64,000 bases of DNA. Source: Bacillota bacterium (GTDB taxonomy: Bacteria; Bacillota; Sulfobacillia; JACIYH01). The stretch lies in NCBI GenBank assembly GCA_030019365.1, contig JASEFA010000012.1, positions 1-64,000 on the forward strand. Reading direction: 5' to 3'. The position numbers were made by a program, and so were the translations under genes. Below the pieces are notes generated by a model that was not told the origin of the DNA, did not search any database, and worked only from the letters and a program-made list of their open reading frames with translations. Below are positions 54,361-61,140 of this stretch, one piece after another. The stretch's first letter is position 1; every line of letters starts with the position of its first letter.

Positions 54361-55924
54361 CTGCTTCACCTCCCGCCCGTACGGTCCGGTCTGCTGGTGC
54401 GGGGCTGCTCCCGGCTTGTGTGAGGGTACCTGCTGCGGGCGCGGGGGCACTCCCCGCTTGTGCGGGGGCACCTGCTCCCGGTGCCAGGGCAGCGGCCGCT
54501 TGCGGGGCACGGCCAGCCTGACTCAAGTGTAGATACCATTCGCCCCGGGGTCGGAACAGGTCCACCAGCCGCCATCCCAGGAAGACGGCCAGCACGATGA
54601 GGAAAGTGCCCAGGCCCACGTCGATGAACCACCAGGTCCAGGTCATATCCACGCCCGGAGGTCCGAACATGTAAACCACGGCGAAGGCGAAGGCTAAGTC
54701 GGCACCCAGCAGCACACCCCAGCCCAGGGTCCGCCGGATCCACCCCCGCTGCCCCAGATAGTCGGCCACCAGGAAAAGCACGATGGTGGCGCACAGGGTG
54801 GCGAGTACGTGCCAGTGACCGCTCAGGAACCGCCGCTCGTACTCGGCGGGGATCACCCGGAAGTACTCATCGAGGTTGAAGGCCACGTACATGCCCGGGA
54901 AGGTCACCACGAAGTTGACGTAGATCTGCTGGAACAGCATCCCGAAGCGTAAGGGGTCTCCCACCGCCGCGGCCAACCGTCGCCCCGGCGGCGCTCCCCG
55001 CGCGACCTCCGTCCACGCGTATATGACCAGCAGCAACGCCGCCGGCAATACCAGGGACGCGCCCACGTAGATGGCAGTGTGGGCCCCCTCCCACACCGTC
55101 ACCGACCAGCAGGCCAGGGCCATGATGCTGCTGCCCACGATGGCGATGGGCATGGCCACCGCGTGCAGTACGCCCTTGAAGTCCACGTAGCGCCCCACCA
55201 CCAGCATGATGGCCACGGCGATGAGCGCCAGCATGATGTGCAGGTGCCCGATGATGGCAAGCTGTGCCACGGTGTGGTGGGGTGCGCGGATGGCGTCCTC
55301 GGCCAGGAAAGCCTCGAATCCGTTACCGAAGTACGCTGCGGCCCCGGCGCCCAGCGCGGCCGAACCCAGGGTGAGGACCGCCACGGTGAAGAAGGCCACC
55401 CGCTCCAGGGAAATGCGGCCCCAGTGGGCGTAAGCGGGATCGGTGTTGGGATGGCGGGCCGGCCACAGCCCGTGGGCCAGCACCACGCCGGCATAGAACA
55501 CCAGGGTGAGGCCGGCCACGAAGAGGCCGTGCAGGATCCAGCTCCTGTACAGGTAGGCGAACGCCAGCCCACAGAGGCTGCTCACCATGTACCCGGTCGT
55601 GATGGTGGTCCGCACGGTGCGCACGTGCCAGGGGCTGGTGGGCACCAGTTCGAGTATGAAATACGTGATGGCCGCCGCAAAGGGCATGGCCAGGGCGTGA
55701 TACAGCATGATCTTACGCCCCACCGCCTCCGCCTCCACCAGGCGGAGGGGCAGGGCGGCGGCGATGCCCAGGTCACGGAGCGGCCCGGAGAGAGTCGACA
55801 GCACGGCCACCAGCAGCGCATCCCAGGCGGTGGCCATCAGTACCAGTCCCCGCGTGGTCCCGAAGAGGTAGCGAAGCCGCTTGCTCAGTCCCGCCAAGGA
55901 GATCGCCCCCGCTACATACGACAT
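54350..55924 (-). CDS. Polytopic His-rich membrane protein resembling heme-copper oxidase/NO reductase subunit I
   Basis: A 524-residue protein with about 12 membrane helices. His residues lie in helices: MLYHALAMPF (76), LHGLFVAG (132), APHHTVAQLAIIGHLHIML (216, 217, 227, 229), LHAVAMPI (254) and SGHWHVLATL (370, 372). This pattern recalls subunit I of heme-copper enzymes but the canonical WxxGHPxVY or NOR motifs are not present. The C-terminal 60 residues are Ala/Pro repeats. It is coupled to ctaB (11-base overlap). A palindromic FNR-type box lies 38-51 bases upstream. No clear Shine-Dalgarno; the start is uncertain. Confidence 0.6.
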   Translation of the reverse strand: MSYVAGAISLAGLSKRLRYLFGTTRGLVLMATAWDALLVAVLSTLSGPLRDLGIAAALPLRLVEAEAVGRKIMLYHALAMPFAAAITYFILELVPTSPWHVRTVRTTITTGYMVSSLCGLAFAYLYRSWILHGLFVAGLTLVFYAGVVLAHGLWPARHPNTDPAYAHWGRISLERVAFFTVAVLTLGSAALGAGAAAYFGNGFEAFLAEDAIRAPHHTVAQLAIIGHLHIMLALIAVAIMLVVGRYVDFKGVLHAVAMPIAIVGSSIMALACWSVTVWEGAHTAIYVGASLVLPAALLLVIYAWTEVARGAPPGRRLAAAVGDPLRFGMLFQQIYVNFVVTFPGMYVAFNLDEYFRVIPAEYERRFLSGHWHVLATLCATIVLFLVADYLGQRGWIRRTLGWGVLLGADLAFAFAVVYMFGPPGVDMTWTWWFIDVGLGTFLIVLAVFLGWRLVDLFRPRGEWYLHLSQAGRAPQAAAALAPGAGAPAQAGSAPAPAAGTLTQAGSSPAPADRTVRAGGEADER

Positions 55925-55961
55925 CTGATGTTACCCTAAACGACGGGACCGTGCCGACTCA

Positions 55962-55975
55962 TTGACTATGGTCAA
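55962..55975. promoter_or_regulatory. FNR/CRP-family operator TTGAC-N4-GTCAA
   Basis: TTGACTATGGTCAA is a perfect palindrome of the FNR/DNR class. Its centre is 44.5 bases upstream of the ATG of the oxidase-like gene, close to where a class II activator site would be for a short leader. The regulator gene (56170-56955) is next door. Confidence 0.75.
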
Positions 55976-56040
55976 TTTGCACGCCGGCCAGCCCGGCCGG
56001 GTCGACTATGCTGAGTTCCATGTGGTTGTGCCTCCCCCGG

Positions 56041-56138
56041 CCGATCTCTGCGGGCCAATCCCCGGCGGCTGACCCCTGCAGGCTGACGCCTGCGGGCCGA
56101 TCCGTGCGGGCTGATCCCTGCGGGCCCATCCGTGCGGG
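56041..56138. repeat. Seven tandem 14-bp repeats
   Basis: Seven contiguous units with consensus C(T/C)GATCC(C/G)TGCGGG, for example 56111-56124 CTGATCCCTGCGGG. They sit between the regulator gene and the FNR-type box ahead of the oxidase-like gene. Units differ at 1-5 positions. No reading frame uses them. Confidence 0.9.
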
Positions 56139-56169
56139 CTGGCCGGTCGGCACCTCCCCTCGCTGCGCC

Positions 56170-56955
56170 TCAGTTGAGGCCGGCGAGACGCCGCAACGCA
56201 GGCAGGTCTCTGATCGTAATGGCCTGACCGCGTGTCTCCACCACCCCGGTGGCCTTGAGGGAAGTGAGGGCGCGCACCGCCGTCTCCTTGGTAACGCCCA
56301 GGATATCCGCCATGCGCTGACGGTGCAGCCGTATCACCACCCCTCCCCCGCCCCCGTCACCACCGTCACCGCCCGGTTCCCCCTCGGCGAGGCGCACCAG
56401 CAAACGTGCCAGTCGCTGCCGGCAGTTGGTGGTGGCCAGTTCCCGCAGGCGCACGTAAGACTCGTCCAGCAGGTCGGCCATCACGTCCAGCAGAGCCCGC
56501 GCCAGGTCCGGACAGCGGGCCAGCAACTCGTCGTGAATCCCCGCGGGAAAATGACATACTTCACAATCACTGACGGCCAGCACGCTGTAGCAACTGGACC
56601 GCCGTGCCCCGTTGAACTGGCAGCCCCCGATCACCTCACCGGGATGGGCGTAGCGGACGGTGTGCTCCCGCCCCTCCTCGTCCGACAGGAAAACGCGCGC
56701 CGTACCCTCGCGGAGGACGTACAGGCCGTCCACCGGCTCCCCTTCCCGCAGGATGAACTCACCCGCACGGAAGTGGCGCAGCAGCGAGCAACTGGCCAGC
56801 GGTTCCACCTGGCCATCCCTGAGCACGAAGTGAAACGGGCGGCCCGGCAGGGCAGCCGGGCAATTGCTGCAGCGGGCCGGTCCCCTGCTGCGCACCAGCG
56901 CATCCCCCCTGTGTGCTCCCTTCGACACAAAGGGGGATGTGTCCTGGCGCGCCAC
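56170..56955 (-). CDS. CRP/FNR-family regulator
   Basis: A 261-residue regulator with a cyclic-nucleotide-type beta roll (FILREGEPVDGLYVLREGTA; HPGEVIGGCQF) and a C-terminal HTH (MADILGVTKETAVRALTSLK). Cysteines C29, C32, C56, C112, C122, C131 and C134 make an iron-sulfur or other thiol sensor plausible; the FNR N-terminal spacing is only partly kept. The recognition helix has E-x2-VR where FNR has E-x2-SR. A Gly-rich insert (GGDGGDGGGG) precedes the HTH. It likely controls the two membrane-protein genes through TTGAC-N4-GTCAA. Confidence 0.88.
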   Translation of the reverse strand: MARQDTSPFVSKGAHRGDALVRSRGPARCSNCPAALPGRPFHFVLRDGQVEPLASCSLLRHFRAGEFILREGEPVDGLYVLREGTARVFLSDEEGREHTVRYAHPGEVIGGCQFNGARRSSCYSVLAVSDCEVCHFPAGIHDELLARCPDLARALLDVMADLLDESYVRLRELATTNCRQRLARLLVRLAEGEPGGDGGDGGGGGVVIRLHRQRMADILGVTKETAVRALTSLKATGVVETRGQAITIRDLPALRRLAGLN

Positions 56956-56987
56956 TCCCCGACGCGCCCGCGGCCGCCCCTTGTGGG

Positions 56988-57617
56988 TTACGCTTGCCCT
57001 GCCGACCTGCTCCTCGTGAATCCCAGGGCGAAGCTGAGGGTCATGAGGAATAGGACGGGAGCGAGTATGGCGAAGATGAAGCTAGCCGGGAGAATCGGTC
57101 TGCCCGCCTTGAGGAAGGCCAGGGCAATCCCCCCGATCCCGATCAGCGTGCCGCCCACGGTGACCAGGGCGAACGGCGGCCTCGCCCGACCCCGCCGGAT
57201 GGCTGCCAGGGGCAGGAAGAAGATGGTGAGGCCGGCCGCGGAATGCACGATGGCGAGCACGGCGGTCCCCAGGCCAGCAGGTCCCACGAAGCGGGTGGCG
57301 GCAATGCCCAGCAGCCCAACCACGGCGAAGGTCAGGTACGTGACCCGGTAGCTGGGGAAGTGCTGGGCCACCAGACCCGTGGCCAGGGCCAGGGGGATCA
57401 GGGCCGCCACGATCACCACCAGGGGGCTGGCCAGGACACCGTAGCCAAAGGCGATGAGCAGCAGCCCGGCCACCAGGAGAACACCAAATGACAGCGTGTA
57501 GTAAACGTTGTGGCTGGCCTCGCCCCCCGCCCGGCGGTGCTCTCCGGCGAAGAACCACACCAGGTAGGCAGCCACCAGGCCGGTGGCAAGCAGAACCACC
57601 CTGTCGAACCCGCCCAT
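56988..57617 (-). CDS. Six-helix membrane protein of unknown function
   Basis: A 209-residue membrane protein with about 6 helices. Histidines in or near helices are in GEASHNVYYTLSFG, LVAQHFPSYRV and AIVHSAAGLTIF, which could ligate heme or metal. No family is recognised. ATG 57617 follows AAGGAGGG at 7 bases. A TTGAC-N4-GTCAA box 76-89 bases upstream places it in the same regulon as the oxidase-like gene. Confidence 0.7.
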   Translation of the reverse strand: MGGFDRVVLLATGLVAAYLVWFFAGEHRRAGGEASHNVYYTLSFGVLLVAGLLLIAFGYGVLASPLVVIVAALIPLALATGLVAQHFPSYRVTYLTFAVVGLLGIAATRFVGPAGLGTAVLAIVHSAAGLTIFFLPLAAIRRGRARPPFALVTVGGTLIGIGGIALAFLKAGRPILPASFIFAILAPVLFLMTLSFALGFTRSRSAGQA

Positions 57618-57692
57618 AGGAAAACCCTCCTTCCCGAATGGGGGTGGCACTCGCCCCCACCCTCAGCTTAGGGAGAACACCCTCCCCCGGCA

Positions 57693-57706
57693 TTGACGAA
57701 CGTCAA
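57693..57706. promoter_or_regulatory. FNR/CRP-family operator TTGAC-N4-GTCAA
   Basis: TTGACGAACGTCAA is a second perfect palindrome with the same half-site as 55962-55975. It lies upstream of the six-helix membrane protein gene; a weak -10 (TAAGCT, 57670-57665) is at the right distance for class II activation. Confidence 0.75.
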
Positions 57707-57793
57707 CGGCGCCACCACCCGCCCTCGCGCCGGGGCTGGAAGGTGGGGGTGGAATCCGCACCCGGGCGGCGGGGACGCGAGGATCCCAGGGGG

Positions 57794-57954
57794 GTCCGCC
57801 GTACCCACCGGGGTCTATACACCCACGATCGCCGCCGGACCAGGGTGTATACACCCCAATCGCCACCCGGATCGCGGTCCCTGCACCCCGATCACCGCAC
57901 GCACCCGGGTCTATGCACCGCGATCACCACCCCAATTGGGGTGCCTGCACCGCG
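57794..57954. repeat. 32-bp tandem repeat, cluster B (five units)
   Basis: Units at 57794-57827 (34 bp), 57828-57858 (31), 57859-57890 (32), 57891-57922 (32) and 57923-57954 (32). They share the (A/G)TCACC...CCTGCACC(C/G)CG frame of cluster A. The last unit has a perfect 14-bp palindrome ACCCCAATTGGGGT in its centre. Located just upstream of the MarR promoter. Confidence 0.85.
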
Positions 57955-57977
57955 ATCGGGTTTGCTGAAGGGGGGTA

Positions 57978-58012
57978 TTGACAGGACCGATTAACAGGGT
58001 TATATTTTAACC
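57978..58012 (+). promoter_or_regulatory. SigA promoter with overlapping inverted repeat, upstream of marR-type gene
   Basis: TTGACA (57978-57983) and TATATT (58001-58006) with 17 bases spacing make a near-consensus SigA promoter. The inverted repeat GGTTA-N5-TAACC (57998-58012) covers the -10, a good place for a MarR autorepressor. A 5-prime leader of about 45 bases follows. Confidence 0.8.
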
Positions 58013-58058
58013 AGGTTCATGGCTCTGGAACGCCGTCGAGGAAGGAGGCCGGGATCGG

Positions 58059-58877
58059 ATGCCAGGGACCCCATCCCCCGACGCCACCACCGTGCAGACC
58101 AGGCTGACGGAACTCTTCTCCCGCGTGCTGCCCCATGCCGGCGATGGGAACGCCCGGATCTCGGCCAGCCAGCTCGCCTGTCTTCACTACCTAGGCACTC
58201 ACCCCGGAAGCACGGTCACGGACGTGGCGGGAGGGCTCCGCATCAGCAATCCCGCTGCCACCAAACTGGTGGACCGCCTGGAAGCCCACGGCCTGGTGGT
58301 GCGCCTACCCCGTACGGGCGACCGCCGCCAGGTACGCCCGGCCCTCACCCCGCGCGGGCGGGAAACCCTCGTCGAAGCCACCCGCAAGCGTGACCTGGCC
58401 CTGCGCCGCGTCCTCGAACGCATGGACCCCGAGGCCAGGCGGGCACTGGAGGCAGGGCTCCGCGGCTTCCTTGAGGCGGCCCTTCAGGAGCCGGCTGACC
58501 TGGAGCGGGTGTGCCTGCAGTGCGGGACCGAGCACGTCCCCTGGTGCCCGCTGAACGAACTCCACGCACAGCTCACCGGCCGCACCCTGCCGGCAGAGGC
58601 ATCGTCCGCGGACTCGCCCAGCAAACAGGGCGAGCTGAAGAGGCCGAGGAAGGGCGACCCGACGAGGCCGGCGGGAGATCATCGGACGAGGCCGGAGGAG
58701 GCTCACCCGACGAGGCCGGCGGGGTCGATGAGGCCCGAGGAGGGCCGCCCGAAGAGGCGAGGGGAGGGCGACCCCACGACGCCGAGCGAGGGCCAGCAGA
58801 AGAGGCCGGGGGAGGGCCGCCCGATGAGGCCGGGGGAGGGCCGCCCGATGAGGCCGGAGGAGGAGGCGAGGACATGA
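58059..58877 (+). CDS. MarR-family regulator with Cys motif and long repetitive tail
   Basis: A 272-residue protein. Residues 1-145 are a MarR winged helix (SASQLACLHYLGTHPG; RISNPAATKLVDRLEAHGLV; RTGDRRQVRPALTPRG). VCLQCGTEHVPWCPLNEL (C152, C155, C163) may bind a metal or cluster. The last 90 residues are Arg/Pro/Glu/Gly repeats (RPGEGRPMRPGEGRPM) encoded by 24-bp DNA repeats. GGAAGGAGG precedes the ATG. It overlaps the Rrf2 gene by 4 bases. Confidence 0.85.
   Translation: MPGTPSPDATTVQTRLTELFSRVLPHAGDGNARISASQLACLHYLGTHPGSTVTDVAGGLRISNPAATKLVDRLEAHGLVVRLPRTGDRRQVRPALTPRGRETLVEATRKRDLALRRVLERMDPEARRALEAGLRGFLEAALQEPADLERVCLQCGTEHVPWCPLNELHAQLTGRTLPAEASSADSPSKQGELKRPRKGDPTRPAGDHRTRPEEAHPTRPAGSMRPEEGRPKRRGEGDPTTPSEGQQKRPGEGRPMRPGEGRPMRPEEEART
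58640..58873 (+). repeat. Imperfect tandem repeats in the marR-type gene tail, 24-bp unit at the end
   Basis: GA-rich imperfect repeats built on GAGGCCGG(G/A)GGAGG, with two exact 24-bp units at 58802-58825 and 58826-58849. In the MarR frame they read RPGEGRPM; in the +2 frame they read PDEAGG and run directly into the Rrf2 protein. Confidence 0.8.
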
Positions 58878-59296
58878 GGCTGAGCAGGCAGTCTGACTAT
58901 GCCATCCGGCTGGTCCTCGACCTCGCCCGGCAGCCCGACCACAGCGGAGACATCAAAGGGGTGGCCGCCCGTCAGGGTGCGCCGGCGCCCTACCTGGCCA
59001 AGATCACCCAGGCCCTGGCCCGGGCCGGCCTGGTCGTGGCTACCCGCGGGGCCCGAGGAGGAATCCGGCTCGCCCGCCCTCCCGCCCGTATCACCCTGCA
59101 CGATGTCGTGGAGGCAGTGGAGGGCCCCATCGTCTACAACCGGTGCCTGCTGTGGCCCGGCGAATGCGACCCCTCCCGGCCCTGCCCCCTGCACCCCGTG
59201 CTCGGGGGACTGGCGCGGGCGGTATCGGACTACCTCAAATCGATCGACTTCGCCCATCTGGCCTCCCTCCACCGGGGGTCGCAGGAAGGACGGTGA
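58874..59296 (+). CDS. Rrf2-family regulator, NsrR-like
   Basis: A 140-residue Rrf2 protein: MRLSRQSDYAIRLVLDLA, GAPAPYLAKITQALARAGLV, TRGARGGIRLAR and LHDVVEAVEG. Three Cys are arranged as CLLWPGECDPSRPC (C-x6-C-x5-C), close to the cluster-binding pattern in NsrR and IscR. NsrR senses NO. The adjacent NO-related genes (hemerythrin, possible NOR remnant) favour NsrR. Start has GGAGGAGG upstream and overlaps the MarR stop (ATGA). Confidence 0.85.
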   Translation: MRLSRQSDYAIRLVLDLARQPDHSGDIKGVAARQGAPAPYLAKITQALARAGLVVATRGARGGIRLARPPARITLHDVVEAVEGPIVYNRCLLWPGECDPSRPCPLHPVLGGLARAVSDYLKSIDFAHLASLHRGSQEGR

Positions 59297-59367
59297 GGAG
59301 GATGGGTTAGTCTTTCAGCTAAAAGAGGACAAAGACGTCCAGAAAGTACGGAAGGAGGAACCCTCAA

Positions 59368-59454
59368 ATGGAAGTTCGGTCTCTCTGCTGTGGCTGCGCG
59401 TCCTGCCGGACACCACCTTCATCGTGCTGGGAGTGGTCCCCCTGCTGTACGTAG
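59368..59454 (+). CDS. Possible 28-residue Cys-rich peptide
   Basis: ATG 59368 follows GGAAGGAGGA at 8 bases and opens a 28-codon frame with eight Cys (MEVRSLCCGCASCRTPP then SSCWEWSPCCT). It may be a real small metal-binding peptide or the accidental out-of-frame reading of a decayed gene; the second is more likely because another frame looks like a NOR end. Confidence 0.25.
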   Translation: MEVRSLCCGCASCRTPPSSCWEWSPCCT

Positions 59455-59493
59455 CCCTGCGCGCCTACCGTCACCGTCGCCCCGCCACCCTGC
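59373..59493 (+). pseudogene. Possible quinol NO reductase 3-prime remnant
   Basis: One frame reads VSLLWLRVLPDTTFIVLGVV then PLLYVALRAYRHRRPATL, which looks like the last membrane helix and tail of qNOR (the WLRxPGDxxF region, here with the Gly changed). No start or upstream NOR sequence exists. It stands where NsrR operons often carry norZ. Identification is by eye. Confidence 0.4.
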
Positions 59494-59535
59494 TTCCCGA
59501 GCGAGCCAAACAAGTACGGAAAGGAGGATACGCTC

Positions 59536-59895
59536 ATGGAGGTCATCAGAATGGAGTCGGTGGAGGCTGCCCGTACCCCCCGCGGGGTCACGGGCCGCAA
59601 GCTGGTAGACATCCCCGCCGTCCACGTCATGAACCTCATCCTGCAGCCCGGCGAGGAGGTCCCCTTCCACGTGACGCCGGTGGACGTGCTGTTCTACGTG
59701 GTGAAAGGCGAGGGCACCGTCCTCATCAGGGACGAAAGCACCCCCGTGGGGGAGACCGACCTGGCGGTGAGCCCCAGGGAGATCCCCCACGCCCTGCGGG
59801 CCGACCGCGGGGAGGCCTTCCAGGTACTGGTGATCAAGACGCCCAGCCCCGCTCACCTGGCGCCCCCAGCCGACAAGGCACGGGTGAGTGGCTGA
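59536..59895 (+). CDS. Small cupin protein
   Basis: A 119-residue single cupin: LQPGEEVPFHVTPVDVLFYV is cupin motif 1 with a His, and LAVSPREIPHALRADRGE is motif 2 with another. Only some of the usual metal ligands are kept (no HxH). AAAGGAGG precedes the ATG. Co-transcription with the hemerythrin gene 55 bases downstream is likely. Function unknown; perhaps a metal-bound sensor or thiol/NO-related protein. Confidence 0.85.
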   Translation: MEVIRMESVEAARTPRGVTGRKLVDIPAVHVMNLILQPGEEVPFHVTPVDVLFYVVKGEGTVLIRDESTPVGETDLAVSPREIPHALRADRGEAFQVLVIKTPSPAHLAPPADKARVSG

Positions 59896-59950
59896 CAGAC
59901 AATGGTGAAACGGCGCACAGACAGCCCGTGACTTCAAGGAGCGTGCGAAA

Positions 59951-60700
59951 ATGGAGAAAGTCGAACGTCTCACGGAGGTACTGCGCAACCTGAACACTCC
60001 CGGCGCGGCCGAGGCCGTGCGGGAGGAGGCCAGGGCGCTCTTGCGGGAGATCAATCCGGCCGAACTCTCCCTGGCCGAGCAGAAGCTGATCGAGGAGGGT
60101 GTCGATCCCCAGCAGTTGCGGCACCTGTGTGCCGTCCACCTGGAGGTGCTGGACGACCAACTGCGGGACGTCCGGGGCAGGCTCACACCGGGCCACGTGC
60201 TGGACACCTTCTACCGGGAGCACGACGAGATCCTGCACTTCCTGGACCTGCTCGATAGCGTGAACGAACGCATCCAAAAGGAGAAGGAGTACGACCTGGC
60301 CAACCCTGCCTACGAGATGCTCCGCCACCTGGCCGAGCACCTGGTGGCGGCGGAAAAGCACCACGCCCGCGAGGAAGAGGTGCTCTTCCCGGAACTGGAG
60401 AAGCGGGGTATCACCGGACCGCCGCGCATCATGAGGCTGGAGCACAACGACCTCCGTCCCCGCAAGCACCGCCTGCTCGAGCTGGCCGAGGCCGCGCCCG
60501 GGATGGAGTTCGCCCGTCTCCGCGAGGAGCTGGCCCAACTGACCGCCTACGTGGGCTTCCACCTGCGCGACCACATCTTCAAGGAAAACACCATCCTCTA
60601 CCCCACCGCCCTGGAGGTCATCACCGACGATGCCACCTGGGCCGAAATGAAGTCCAGGTGCGACGCCATCGGGTACTGCTGCTTCACCCCCGCCCATTGA
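59951..60700 (+). CDS. DUF438-hemerythrin (HHE) protein
   Basis: A 249-residue protein. The N-terminal DUF438-like part (about 1-62) has LSLAEQKLIEEGVDPQQLRH then LCAVH. The HHE domain follows: YREHDEILHFLDLL, HLAEHLVAAEKHHAREEEVL, RLEHNDLRPRKHRLLEL and FHLRDHIFKENTILYP with the His/Glu ligands of a diiron site. Relatives repair nitrosylated iron centres or bind NO/O2. AAGGAG precedes the ATG. The C-terminal GYCCF may be redox active. Confidence 0.87.
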   Translation: MEKVERLTEVLRNLNTPGAAEAVREEARALLREINPAELSLAEQKLIEEGVDPQQLRHLCAVHLEVLDDQLRDVRGRLTPGHVLDTFYREHDEILHFLDLLDSVNERIQKEKEYDLANPAYEMLRHLAEHLVAAEKHHAREEEVLFPELEKRGITGPPRIMRLEHNDLRPRKHRLLELAEAAPGMEFARLREELAQLTAYVGFHLRDHIFKENTILYPTALEVITDDATWAEMKSRCDAIGYCCFTPAH

Positions 60701-60756
60701 GCGCCGGTGGGCGTCGACAGAGGCCGGTCGATGTTCGCATGCTGGACGCACGCTGT

Positions 60757-61140
60757 TCAGGGGCATTCGCCGGCTTCTGTCGCCAGCACCACCACCTTCG
60801 CCGCCTCACCCCGGGTGGCACCGTCTAGGGGGCGGAAGGCCCCTGAGGGGTCGCCCACCATGATCCCCACGTCTCTGACCGCGGTTACGTATCCCCGTGC
60901 CACTCCGGGAATATCCGCTTCATCCCTGAAGCCGCCCGGCCCCCCGGGCGACAGCCTGAGGGCCTTCGCCACCAGGACCGCCATCTCCCACCGTGCTATG
61001 GGCTGGTCGGGCAGGAACCCCTGCGGGTAATGGCCACCGGAGAAGAATCTCCAGGCCGCTCGAGGTACCAGGGCAGCGAGACCAGCTCCCGGTACCGTCC
61101 CAAGAACGGCTGGTTGTCGGTGAGGCAGTAATTCGACCAC
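60757..61140 (-). pseudogene. SLH-domain fragment, 3-prime part of a frameshifted glycoside hydrolase
   Basis: From about codon 30 the frame encodes one partial and one full S-layer homology unit: FLPDQPIARWEMAVLVAKAL and GYVTAVRDVGIMVGDPSGAF then RPLDGATRGEAAKVVVL. SLH units anchor proteins to wall polymers. It is out of frame with the glycoside hydrolase that overlaps its start, so the two were probably one gene. Confidence 0.7.

Larger units (their letters stand above)
59345..59528 (+). repeat. Duplicated ribosome-binding leader AGTACGGAAGGAGGA
   Basis: The 15-mer occurs at 59345-59359 and, with one extra A, at 59513-59528, each followed by ATGGA within 8-9 bases. The pair brackets a degraded segment and could have mediated a deletion. 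Confidence 0.7.
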
